The notes under the pieces are model-generated. The model was given only the letters and a program-made list of their open reading frames with translations, was not told the DNA's origin and did not search any database. Made by a program: the position numbers and the translations under genes. Shown piece by piece: positions 9,643-19,265 of a stretch of 64,000 bases of DNA (position 1 is the first letter of the stretch; every line of letters starts with the position of its first letter). Source of the stretch: Mycobacteriales bacterium (GTDB lineage: Bacteria; Actinomycetota; Actinomycetes; Mycobacteriales; CADCTP01). The DNA is taken from positions 62,001-126,000 of the forward strand of contig DASYKU010000005.1 of NCBI GenBank assembly GCA_035995165.1, read 5' to 3'.

Positions 9643-12021
9643 GTGTTGGTCGGACGGGAGACGGAGACTGCGGCACTGCGGGCCGCCCTGACCGCTGCGG
9701 GGTTGGCGGTCGTCGCGGGCCCCCCGGGGATCGGGAAGACCGCGCTGGTGCACGCGACCGGGCTGCCGCTGCTGGCCACGGGCGCGCTGGCGACGCTGCG
9801 GCACCTGCCCGGCCTGCCGCTGACCAGGGCGCTGCGGGCGCCGGTGCCGATCGGCGACGTCCCGCTGGCGGCCGAAGCCGTCCGGGCCCGGCTGCGGGAC
9901 CGCGTGCTCCTGGTCGACGACGTGCAGTGGGCCGACGCGTACACGCTGGCAGTGCTGGCGGCGGTCGCGCCGGTGGCCCGGGTGGTCGTGACGCTGCGGA
10001 TGCCGGCGCCGGTGTCGGACCGGCTGCGGGCGCTGGCGACGAGCTGGATCGACCTGCCGCCGCTGCCGGCCGAGGCCGCGGCCGCGCTCTGCGCCGACCC
10101 GGCGGTGATCGCCCGCAGCGGCGGGAACCCGCTGGCCCTGACCCTGCTGGCGAGCACGCCGGACCTGGGCGCGACGGGCTCGCCGCTGGCGTACGCGGCC
10201 GCGACGCTGGTGGCGGAGCTGCCGGTGGACGCGCGGACCGCGCTGGCCGCGCTCGGGCTGCTCGGCCGGCCGGCGCCGGCGGCGCTGCTCGGACCGGGCG
10301 TCGGCGCGCTGCTGGCAGGTGGGCTGGCGGTCGGGTCGCCGGACGGCATCGCGGTGCGGGAGCCGTACGTGGCCGAGGTGGCGGCGGGCGTCCTGCCCGC
10401 GGCCGAGCGGACCGCGATGCACGCCCGGCTCGGCGCGGTGCTGCCGGACGGGATCGAGGCGGCCCGGCACCTGATCGCGGCCGGGTCCTGGACGGCCGCG
10501 GCGGCCCGGGCCGAGCGGGCGGCGGAGCAGGCCGGGACCGCGGGGGAGCGGGCGAGCGCGCTGCTGCTGGCCGAGAGCGTCGATCCCGGGCTGACCCTGC
10601 CGGCCGCGGCCGCCTGCGCGTCGGCCGGGCTGGCCGCGGAGGTGCTGCGGCTGCTCGCGTCGTACCGGACCGACGGGGCGGCGACCCGGGTGGCGGTGGC
10701 GATGCTGCGGGCCGGGGCGCTGATCGACCTCGACCGGTGCGAGGAGGCCGACGCCGAGCTGCGTACGGTCGGCGGCGACCTGGCCGCGGTGCCGGCGCCG
10801 CTGGCCGCCGGGTACGCGGTCGCCTCGATCCGGGCCGCGATCGGGACCGACCCCGAGGTGGCCTGCGCGCTGGCCGACTTCGCGCTGGCCGCGGCCGGGC
10901 CGGACGTACCGCCCGCACTGCTGGCCGCGTACGCCGCCGCGCTGCGGGCGGCCGGGCGGGAAGGCTGGGACGGGGCCGCCCGGACCGCGATGGAGGCGGC
11001 CGCGGCGGCCGGCGACAAGGTCGCCGAGCGGCTCGCCGGGGCCGCCCTGGTGGCCGGGCTGCGAGATGTGGCCCGGCCGGCCGAGGCCGGCGACCTGGCC
11101 TCCGAGCTGGCCGCGGCCGCGGCGGCGGACGGGGCGTACAGCGCCGAGCTGCAGTTCCGGGCCGAGGCGCTGTGGGCGGCGCTGCACGTGGACGGGGCGC
11201 TGGACGAGGTCCTCCGTGCCGGCGGCGCGCTGCTCGACCGGACCGCGCCGCCGGACGCCCGGGCGCTGCTGCTGGCCACGGTGGCGCTGGCGCACGCCGA
11301 CGCGGGCGGGCTGCCGACCGCGCGGGCGCTGCTGGCACGATCCGGACCGGCGGCGCAGGACCGGCTGGTCCGGTGGGTGACGGCCGAGGCGGCCTGGCTG
11401 GACGGGAACGCGGCCGGGGCCCGGGACGCGGCCGACGCGCTGCCCGGCCGGGACATGCCGGCCCGCCTCGCCCTGCTCACCGCCCGCTGGGCCCGGCACG
11501 ACCTGGCCTCCGGGCCGGACGCCGACGAGCCGATGCCGCGCTCGGGCGCGCTCGGCCGGACCGGGGTCGGGCCGGTCGCGGTCACCGTCGCGGCCTGGGA
11601 CGCGGGCGGCACGTCGCTGGTCGCCGCGGCCGACGCCTGGGCCGGGCTGATGGTGCGCGAGCAGGTCCGCTGCCTGCTCGGCGCCGGCGCGCTGGCCGGG
11701 ACGCTGGAACCGCTGCTCGCGGCCGAGCAGCTGGCCGAGACGGCCGGGCTGGCCACCCTGCTGGGCCGGGTCCGCCGGGGCCTGCGCGCGCACGGGATCA
11801 CCCGGCGGCCGACCGAACGGGCCGGCGAGCTGTCGCCGCGGGAACGGGAGGTGCTCGCGCTGGTCGGCGAGGGCCTGTCGACCCGGCGGATCGCCGAGCT
11901 GCTCGGGATCACCCGGCACACCGCGGAGACGCACGTGAAGTCGGGGATGGGCAAGCTCGGCGCCCGGACCCGGACGGAGGCCGCGGTCCGGGCAGCCGCC
12001 CTGGCCCCGGCCGGCGCCTGA
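9643..12021 (+). CDS. large ATP-binding LuxR family (LAL) transcriptional regulator
   Basis: A 792-residue LAL regulator. GTG 9643 is chosen because it directly opens the ATPase domain (MLVGRETETAALRAALTAAG) and follows a -10 box; frames further upstream run through the dynamin remnant. Walker A is AGPPGIGKTALVH (about residue 27) and Walker B is RVLLVDDVQWAD (about 90). A long Ala/Leu-rich helical-repeat region follows (about 250-720). The C-terminus is a LuxR helix-turn-helix: LSPREREVLALVGEGLSTRR, IAELLGITRHTAETHVKSGM. LAL proteins are activators of catabolic or secondary-metabolism genes, with the ATPase as a signal switch. The target is not evident. It lies between Hsp70 and dynamin remnants on the opposite strand, so it was probably inserted there. 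Confidence 0.88.
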   Translation: MLVGRETETAALRAALTAAGLAVVAGPPGIGKTALVHATGLPLLATGALATLRHLPGLPLTRALRAPVPIGDVPLAAEAVRARLRDRVLLVDDVQWADAYTLAVLAAVAPVARVVVTLRMPAPVSDRLRALATSWIDLPPLPAEAAAALCADPAVIARSGGNPLALTLLASTPDLGATGSPLAYAAATLVAELPVDARTALAALGLLGRPAPAALLGPGVGALLAGGLAVGSPDGIAVREPYVAEVAAGVLPAAERTAMHARLGAVLPDGIEAARHLIAAGSWTAAAARAERAAEQAGTAGERASALLLAESVDPGLTLPAAAACASAGLAAEVLRLLASYRTDGAATRVAVAMLRAGALIDLDRCEEADAELRTVGGDLAAVPAPLAAGYAVASIRAAIGTDPEVACALADFALAAAGPDVPPALLAAYAAALRAAGREGWDGAARTAMEAAAAAGDKVAERLAGAALVAGLRDVARPAEAGDLASELAAAAAADGAYSAELQFRAEALWAALHVDGALDEVLRAGGALLDRTAPPDARALLLATVALAHADAGGLPTARALLARSGPAAQDRLVRWVTAEAAWLDGNAAGARDAADALPGRDMPARLALLTARWARHDLASGPDADEPMPRSGALGRTGVGPVAVTVAAWDAGGTSLVAAADAWAGLMVREQVRCLLGAGALAGTLEPLLAAEQLAETAGLATLLGRVRRGLRAHGITRRPTERAGELSPREREVLALVGEGLSTRRIAELLGITRHTAETHVKSGMGKLGARTRTEAAVRAAALAPAGA

Positions 12022-12201
12022 TGGAGCCGCCGTACCTGGTGCTGGCGGCCGACGCCGACCTGGACCGGGCCGCGGCCGAGCTCGGCTGCGCTTCCTGTCC
12101 CTCCGTACGGCCAACCGGTGGCCGAGGCGCGGGACGCGCTCGGCGTGGCGACGACCCGGGAGGCCGTGCTCGCGTACGCCCGGCTGCGGGACCGGACCTA
12201 G
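12021..12201 (+). pseudogene. small frameshifted open frame after the LuxR gene
   Basis: ATG 12021 overlaps the LuxR stop (TGATG). The frame starts plausibly (MEPPYLVLAADADLDRAAAE) but loses sense after about 22 codons. From about 12091 the +1 frame becomes sensible (QPVAEARDALGVATTREAVL, AYARLRDRT, stop at 12201). A one-base change near 12085-12091 would join them into a protein of about 60 residues. No family recognised. It may be a decayed gene, or chance coding in a GC-rich spacer. Its stop lies inside a CCTAGG palindrome that also supplies the stop of the Hsp70 remnant. Confidence 0.35.
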
Positions 12202-12452
12202 GAGCTGCCCCAGCGGCTGCTCCGCCAGGAGTCGAGGGCGGACAGCTTCTCACCGGCGTCGGCGTGCCGCCGCCCCCGCCGGGCCTGCCCGTCGGCGTCG
12301 CGGCCGACCGCGCGCGTGCCGTCGTCGGTGCGGAACACCGAGGACGGGACCAGCGGGGAACCGTCGATCGCCAGCAGCCGCGGCGCCCCGCCGTCGACGG
12401 CGAAGGCGGCGACCGTGTTCGAGGTGCCGAAGTCGACGGCGAGCACCCGCAT
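12198..12452 (-). pseudogene. N-terminal remnant of an Hsp70-family (actin-fold ATPase) protein
   Basis: 84 codons. The first 57 read as the start of an Hsp70-type ATPase: MRVLAVDFGTSNTVAAFAVD (phosphate-1 loop DFGTSNT), then LLAIDGSPLVPSSVFRTDDG and AVGRDADGQA. After that the frame turns into Arg/Ser-rich nonsense and stops, where an intact Hsp70 would continue for several hundred residues. In actinobacteria Hsp70-family genes are often found just upstream of dynamin-like GTPase genes. Here the dynamin remnant lies 2.6 kb downstream on the same strand, beyond the LuxR gene. This is inferred to be the broken first gene of that operon. Confidence 0.7.
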
Positions 12453-12659
12453 CCTGTGTGCGCTCCCTCCGCTCTCGGCCGACCCGGGGCATCCGGCCAC
12501 GCGAGCCGGTCCGGGCCGGTCCGAGCCGGAGGTCCGTCCTCCGGCGCCCGCTCCGCCGTACGGACCGGCGGACCGGCTCCCGGTTGTCCGGAACGTCCCC
12601 GCGAATCCGCTGCCGGGGCTGCCGCCCGCTGGTGACCGGTGCCGGTGCGCCGGGCTGCC

Positions 12660-12665
12660 TATTGT
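12660..12665 (+). promoter_or_regulatory. -10 box of a leaderless phosphatase promoter
   Basis: TATTGT is followed by 6 bases and GTG 12672. This spacing decides in favour of GTG 12672 over an upstream in-frame start at 12639. Confidence 0.5.
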
Positions 12666-12671
12666 CGCGGG

Positions 12672-13184
12672 GTGCCGTACCGCGTCTGCTTCGTCTGCTC
12701 GGGCAACATCTGCCGGTCCCCGACCGCGGAGGCGGTGCTGCGCCGCCGGCTCGCCGACGCCGGGCTGGAGAAGGAGGTCGAGGTCGACAGCGCCGGGCTG
12801 GGCGACTGGCACGTGGGCGAGCGGGCCGACCGCCGGTCGGCGGCCGCGCTGCGGGCCCGCGGCTACCCGGCCTGGGTGCACGAGGCCAAGCAGTTCCGGC
12901 GGGCCGACTTCGCCCAGCGGGACCTGGTCGTCGCGCTGGACGCCGGGCACGAGCAGGGGCTGCGCGCGCTGGCGGACTCGGACGAGGACCGGGCCAAGAT
13001 CCGGCTGCTCCGCTCGTACGACCCGGGCGCGGCGGCCGATCCGGCCGGGCTCGACGTGCCCGATCCGTACTACGGCGGCGAGCAGGGCTTCGAGCACGTG
13101 CTCGACCTGGTCGAGGCGGCCTGCGCCGGGTTGCTGACCGAGATCGAGGCGGCGCTGGCAAACGGGGGACCAATCCGCCGATAA
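12672..13184 (+). CDS. low molecular weight protein-tyrosine phosphatase
   Basis: A 170-residue LMW-PTP. The catalytic loop C-x5-R-S is seen at the N-terminus as CFVCSGNICRSPTAEAV (nucleophile Cys, Arg six residues on). The general-acid loop is DVPDPYYGG near residue 135. In actinobacteria such enzymes act in the cytoplasm or are secreted and remove phosphate from tyrosine; the substrate here is unknown. Length is normal. The start is set by the -10 box just upstream. The fructosamine-kinase-like gene follows 38 bases later on the same strand. Confidence 0.92.
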   Translation: MPYRVCFVCSGNICRSPTAEAVLRRRLADAGLEKEVEVDSAGLGDWHVGERADRRSAAALRARGYPAWVHEAKQFRRADFAQRDLVVALDAGHEQGLRALADSDEDRAKIRLLRSYDPGAAADPAGLDVPDPYYGGEQGFEHVLDLVEAACAGLLTEIEAALANGGPIRR

Positions 13185-13222
13185 GCGGGCGCTGCCGGGA
13201 TTCGTCAGGCACCATCCCGTCC

Positions 13223-14072
13223 GTGGATCCATCCGGACGGGTGGCAGCGTTGCTCCGGACCGCCGTCACCGACGCTACGCCGTACGGGCGAGCGACTACC
13301 GGGGAACGCTGGCGCCTGCGGCTGGCCGACAGGCGCGAGGTGTTCGCCAAGGTCCGGACCGACGCTCCGGACGGTTTCTACGCCGCGGAGGCGACCGGGC
13401 TGGCGTGGCTCGCCGCCGTGCCCGCGGGTCCGCCGGTGCCGCCGGTGCTGGCCCGCGGGGCCTGGCTGCTCGTGCTGCCGTGGCTGCCGGACGGGACCGC
13501 CCACGGCGACGCCGTCGACCAGCTCGGGCGCGAACTGGCCACGATGCACGCTGCCGGAGCGCCCACTTTCGGTGCGGAGCGCGACGGCTGGATCGGCGCG
13601 GCCGAGCTCGACAACCGGCCGGAGGCGACCTGGTCCGAGTTCTACGCCCGTCACCGGGTGCTGCCCTACGTCCGGCAGCTGCGGGACGAGGGCCGGCTGA
13701 CCCCGGCCGAGGTCGCGGTCTTCGAGCGGCTGGCCGCTCGGCTGCCCGAGCTGGCCGGGTCCGGCCGAGCCGCCGGCCCGCATCCACGGCGACCTCTGGA
13801 GCGGCAACGTGGTCTGGTCCGGCGGCCGGGGCTGGCTGGTCGACCCGGCCGCGCACGGCGGCCACCGGGAGACCGACCTGGCCATGCTGACGCTGTTCGG
13901 CGAGTCCTGGGTGCCCCGCCTGCTGGCCGCGTACGCCGAGGCCGACCCGCCGGCGGCCGGCTGGCAGGACCGGCGCCGGCTGCACCAGGTCCATCCGCTG
14001 CTGGTGCACGCCGTCCTGTTCGGCGCCAGCTACCTCGCCGCCGCCCTGGACGCCGCCCGCCAGTACCTCTGA
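13223..14072 (+). pseudogene. fructosamine kinase family gene with a one-base frameshift
   Basis: From GTG 13223 the frame is a fructosamine-3-kinase-like protein: RWRLRLADRREVFAKV, ATGLAWLAAVP, LPWLPDGTAHGDAV, ATWSEFYARHRVLPYV. At about codon 180 it should reach the catalytic loop. That loop, IHGDLWSGNVVWSGG, and the following DPAAHGGHRETDLAM are in the neighbouring frame, continuing to the stop at 14072. Removing one G from the GGG run at 13757-13759 restores a continuous protein of about 282 residues. The family phosphorylates ketoamines on glycated proteins or small molecules. All motifs are otherwise intact, so this is either a recent mutation or a sequencing error. Confidence 0.82.
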
Positions 14073-14114
14073 GCAGGTCGCATCAGCCCGCCCGGGCGCG
14101 GGTAGTGACACACC

Positions 14115-14525
14115 ATGACCGGCCCCTCGTACGCCCGCCCGGAGGACGACCGTCCCGGGACGACCCCGCCCGCCGATCCTTACGCCGGGCCGGACGGCTA
14201 CGACGGCGCGCCGGCCGGGGAGCCGTACCGGGAGGAGCCCGCGACCGTCGCGCCGGAGAAGGTGCCGCAGCGGACCCGGGTCAGCGGGATCTGGGTCGCC
14301 TCGATCGCGGCCGTCGTCGTGCTGCTGCTGCTGTTGATCTTCATTCTGCAGAACGGCAGCAGAGTCAAGATCAACATCTTCGGGGCCAACCCGAGCCTGC
14401 CGCTCGGCGTCGCGCTGCTGCTGGCCGCGGTGCTCGGGGCGCTGCTGGTGGCGCTGATCGGGATCGCTCGGGTCGTACAGCTTCGTCACACCGCACGCCG
14501 GATCGCGAAGCGGAAGTCCAGGTAA
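14115..14525 (+). CDS. LapA (DUF1049) family inner-membrane protein
   Basis: 136 residues. A disordered acidic/proline N-terminus (about 1-55) is followed by two membrane helices: VSGIWVASIAAVVVLLLLLI (about 57-78) and LPLGVALLLAAVLGALLVAL (about 95-116). Between them lies the LapA hallmark FILQNGSRVKINIFG. The C-terminus is basic (RHTARRIAKRKSR). The name comes from proteobacterial lipopolysaccharide assembly; the actinobacterial role is unknown. It stands alone, 42 bases after the kinase pseudogene. Confidence 0.8.
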   Translation: MTGPSYARPEDDRPGTTPPADPYAGPDGYDGAPAGEPYREEPATVAPEKVPQRTRVSGIWVASIAAVVVLLLLLIFILQNGSRVKINIFGANPSLPLGVALLLAAVLGALLVALIGIARVVQLRHTARRIAKRKSR

Positions 14526-14606
14526 CACGCCGCTCGACGGGTCTGTGCGAGTACTCACAGCGACCGTCGGGAACACCGGTGCGCTCCCATGCGTGCACCA
14601 GAGGCG

Positions 14607-15404
14607 ATGAGTAACGACACCACGACGAAGAAGAAAGAGCTCAGACCGCTCGAGGTCGGGGTCGGTGCGGGCGCTGCGGTGATCACCGCGTTCGCCTCGT
14701 CCTACCTCGGGACGGCGGGCACGCTGACCGGCGCCGCGCTGGCCAGCGTGGTCGGGACGGTGAGCACGTCCGTGCTGCGATCCTCCGCGGGCCGCAGTGC
14801 GGACCGGCTCCGCCAGACGACCGCGCGGCTGCGTGACACCCAGATCCAGCGGATGCCACGGCCCACCGACACCCGGCCCGTCGAGAGCGAATCCGACATC
14901 GATCCGTACGGGACGCAGCTGTTCGGGGCGCCCGATGCGGCCGTGCTGTCGGGGGCGACCCCGGCGGAGGCGGCCGCGGCGACACCGGACAGCACCGGCG
15001 GCACACCGCGCCGGCCGGTGCGCCCGCGCTGGGTCGTGCTCGGGGCCGGGGCGGCGATCGCGTTCGCGGTCGCACTGGTGCTCATCACCGGGATCGAGTC
15101 GGCGGCCGGCAAGCCGCTGGCCGGGCTGGTCGGCAAGGAGACCGGCGGGGGGACGACGCTCGGCCGGGCCACCGGCGGCGACTCCGGTTCGTCCGGGACC
15201 ACGCCGTCGCCGACGCCGTCCGCGACGCCCACCGGGGACCCGGGCTCCTCGGCGACGCAGAGCCCGACCAGCAGCCCGACGTCGGCGCCGTCGGCGACCT
15301 CGACCGCGCCGGTCCCGGCCGCGACCACGCCGGTCCCGTCGGCGACCCAGCCGGCCCCGACCCAGGCCCCGGGCAACTCCCCCCTGACCTCCGAGACCCC
15401 CTAG
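14607..15404 (+). CDS. membrane-anchored protein with Ser/Thr/Pro-rich outer tail
   Basis: 265 residues from ATG 14607 (an in-frame ATG at 14589 is also possible). The N-terminal part (ELRPLEVGVGAGAAVITAFA, SSYLGTAGTLTGAALASVVG) is a glycine/alanine-rich hydrophobic helical segment found in uncharacterised actinobacterial proteins. A single membrane helix (WVVLGAGAAIAFAVALVLIT, about 145-167) is followed by about 95 residues of Ser, Thr, Pro and Ala, probably outside the cell and possibly O-glycosylated. Function unknown. It is convergent with the phosphorelay operon; the 51-base gap has G+C-rich self-complementarity but no clear hairpin. Confidence 0.65.
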   Translation: MSNDTTTKKKELRPLEVGVGAGAAVITAFASSYLGTAGTLTGAALASVVGTVSTSVLRSSAGRSADRLRQTTARLRDTQIQRMPRPTDTRPVESESDIDPYGTQLFGAPDAAVLSGATPAEAAAATPDSTGGTPRRPVRPRWVVLGAGAAIAFAVALVLITGIESAAGKPLAGLVGKETGGGTTLGRATGGDSGSSGTTPSPTPSATPTGDPGSSATQSPTSSPTSAPSATSTAPVPAATTPVPSATQPAPTQAPGNSPLTSETP

Positions 15405-15455
15405 GTCTCTCAACCCCCGACCCCCCGGCGCCGCCACGGCCCGGGGCGGTGGTGT

Positions 15456-15916
15456 CTAGCGCGGGAGCTTGACGACCGTGACGAAGAAGTCGTCGATCTG
15501 CTGGACCACGCGGATGAACCGCTCGAAATCGACCGGCTTGGTCACGTACGCGTTGGCGTGCAGGTCGTACGAGCGCAGCACGTCCTCCTCGGCCTCCGAG
15601 GTCGTGAGCACGACGACCGGGATCGAGCGCAGCTCCTCGTCCGCCTTGATCTCGCGCAGCACCTCCCGCCCGTCCTTCTTGGGCAGGTTGAGGTCGAGCA
15701 GGATCAGCCCGGGCCGGGGCGCGTCGGCGAACTCGCCCTGGCGGCGCAGGAACGCCACCGCCTGGACCCCGTCGGTCACGACGTGCAGCGTGTTGCGCAG
15801 CTTGTGCTCCTCGAACGCCTCCCGCGTCATGAGCACGTCGCCCGGGTCGTCCTCGACCAGCAGCACGTCGATGACCTCCGGCAGGGCTGCCGTGGGGTCC
15901 CTGGAGATCTCGGTCA

Positions 15917-15917
<1 letters not shown>
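15456..15917 (-). CDS. single-domain response regulator
   Basis: 153 residues, one receiver domain and no output domain. Visible are the acidic pair in [13 protein letters not shown], the phospho-acceptor Asp in [13 protein letters not shown], the switch Thr in [11 protein letters not shown] and the Lys in [10 protein letters not shown]. The final stretch [20 protein letters not shown] is typical of Rcp1-like receivers that pair with phytochrome-like histidine kinases. Its ATG overlaps the stop of the kinase gene by one base (TGATG). Last gene of a three-gene phosphorelay operon. Likely shuttles phosphate or acts by protein contact. Confidence 0.9.
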
Positions 15918-17519
<1,602 letters not shown>

Positions 17520-17527
<8 letters not shown>

Positions 17528-18752
17528 CGGCGGGCTCCGGCACCGGCAGCGCGCCGACCAGCACGACGGCCACGTCGTCGACCAGGTCGCCGCCGTTGAG
17601 CCGCTCGGCCTGCTGGATCACGGTGTCGAGGAACGGCTCCGGCGTCGCCCGCCAGTCCGGCCGGTCCTGGACCTGGCGCTGCACCAGCTCGACCAGGCCC
17701 TCGCCGTCCAGCCGTTCCGGGCCGAGCCCGACCCGGCCGTCGATGAGCCCGTCGGTGTGCAGCAGCAGGGCCCAGTCCGGCGGCAGCTCGACCTCGGTCG
17801 ACGGCCAGGACGTCCGGGTCACCACCCCGAGCGGCGGGATCACCCCGACCTCGGCCAGCAGCCGCACGGTCCGGCCGATCAGCAGCGGGGCCGGGTGACC
17901 GACCAGATGGATCCGGGCCGTACGGCGGTCCGCGGAGATGGTGAGCGCGCAGACGGTCGCGAAGATGTGCTCGCGGTGCCGCTCGTGCACGAGCACCTGC
18001 TGCAGGGTCGCCAGGATCTCGTCCGCCGGCCGGGCCGCGAGCACCAGCGCGCGCCAGGCGATCCGGAGCCGGACTCCCAGCGCGGCCTCGTCCGGCCCGT
18101 GCCCGCTGACGTCACCGATCATCACGTGCAGGGTGCCGTCGGGGTCGCGGACCGCGTCGTAGAAGTCGCCGCCGAGCAGCAGCCGGCGGCCGCCGGCCTG
18201 GTAGCGGGCCGCGAACATGACCCCGGCGCCGGCGATGAGCGGGCTCGGCAGCAGGCCGCGCTCCAGCCGGGTGTTCTCCTCGGCGTGCAGCTGCTGCTCG
18301 TGCAGCGCGCGTTCGGTGGCCTCGATCCGGGACCGGCCGATCGCGTACCGGATCGCGCGGGTCAGCAGCTGGCCGTCGACCTGCCCCTTGACCAGGTAGT
18401 CCTGGGCGCCGGCGGCGACCGCCTCGGCTCCGCGCTGCTCGTCGGCGAGGCCGGTGAGCACCAGCAGGGCGACGCCGTCGGCGTGCGCGGTCAGCCGGCG
18501 CAGGCCTTCCAGGCCGGAGGCATCCGGCAGGCCGAGATCGAGCAGCACGCAGTCGACCCGGCCGACCGCGGCCTCCGCCTCGGCCAGCGTCCGGGCCCGC
18601 AGCAGCTCAACCGGGCTGACGGCCTCGGCCAGGAGCTCCTGCACCAGGAAGGCGTCGCCGTCATCGTCCTCGACCAGCAGCACGCGCAGGCTCTCGGTCG
18701 GCGCGGCCGTGCCCATCACGGGCAGGAGGCTCACCACGCCACCTGCCAGCAC
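17520..18752 (-). CDS. response regulator fused to a PP2C-type (SpoIIE/RsbU) phosphatase
   Basis: 410 residues. N-terminal receiver: VLLVEDDDGDAFL, phospho-Asp in CVLLDLGLPDASG, Lys in QDYLVKGQV. A short linker with HEQQLHAEENTRLERGLLPS leads to a PPM/SpoIIE phosphatase with metal ligands in LLLGGDFYDAV, MIGDVSGHGPDEAALG, DGLIDGR and DLVDDVAVVLV. Such proteins dephosphorylate anti-sigma antagonists in partner-switching systems when their receiver is phosphorylated; no anti-sigma/antagonist pair is nearby. GTG 18752 is preferred because AGGAGA stands 5 bases before it; ATG 18716 is the alternative. First gene of the operon. Confidence 0.9.
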
Positions 18753-18879
18753 GTTCTCCTGCTCAGGTCGCCCTCTCCCTCGTCCGGCCGCGCGCCGTCC
18801 CGTCTCCCGCGGGTCGGACCGGGAAGCACGCGCTTCCGCTGGGACGAATGCTAGCGCGAGCCGTGACGGAGCCTGCGAC

Positions 18880-18908
18880 TTGTCATAGAAGCTCTAGAAC
18901 AATATGGT
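18880..18908 (+). promoter_or_regulatory. gntR promoter (TTGTCA-17-TATGGT) with overlapping dyad
   Basis: -35 TTGTCA (18880-18885), a 17-base spacer and -10 TATGGT (18903-18908) make the best sigma-A-like promoter in the window. It ends 6 bases before GTG 18915, so the mRNA is probably leaderless. A dyad TTGT-N15-ACAA (18880-18902) fills the space between the two boxes and is a good candidate operator for the YtrA-type repressor it precedes. Confidence 0.75.
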
Positions 18909-18914
18909 GAAGAC

Positions 18915-19265
18915 GTGCTGGTACGAGTGGACCCGGCGTCGCCGGATCCGATCTACGCCCAGATCGCCGGTGCGGTGCGGCGCGAGGTCGCGGCCGGCCG
19001 GGTCCGGCCGGGCGAGCGGCTCCCCGGTGCCCGCGAGCTGGCCGCGGCGCTCGGGGTCAACCTGCACACGGTGCTGCGCGGCTATCAGGAGTTGCGCGAC
19101 GAGGGCGTGGTGGAGCTGCGCCGCGGACGCGGTGCGGTGGTCACCGACGCCGCGCCGCGGATCGCCGGGCCGGCCGCGGCGCTGCGGGCGTTCATCGTCG
19201 AGGCGCGCCGGGCCGGCCTGTCGGCGGCCGAGGCGGCGGCGATGGTGCGGGAGGAGATGTCATGA
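18915..19265 (+). CDS. GntR family regulator, YtrA subfamily
   Basis: 116 residues: a winged helix-turn-helix (PIYAQIAGAVRREVAAGRVR, PGERLPGARELAAALGVNLH, TVLRGYQELRDEGVVELRRG) followed by only about 40 helical residues (AALRAFIVEARRAGLSAAEA). That short C-terminus is the mark of the YtrA subfamily, whose members usually repress their own operon of membrane or transport genes. GTG 18915 lies at the predicted transcription start. The stop overlaps the start of the DUF1648 membrane gene by 4 bases (ATGA), so the regulator is coupled to it. Effector unknown. Confidence 0.9.
   Translation: MLVRVDPASPDPIYAQIAGAVRREVAAGRVRPGERLPGARELAAALGVNLHTVLRGYQELRDEGVVELRRGRGAVVTDAAPRIAGPAAALRAFIVEARRAGLSAAEAAAMVREEMS

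Noticed and set aside
12458-14614. A 718-codon plus-strand frame running through the phosphatase, the kinase gene and LapA
   Set aside because: Only its middle part (from GTG 13223 to about 13757) is real protein, the first section of the frameshifted fructosamine kinase. The rest is out of frame with known genes.
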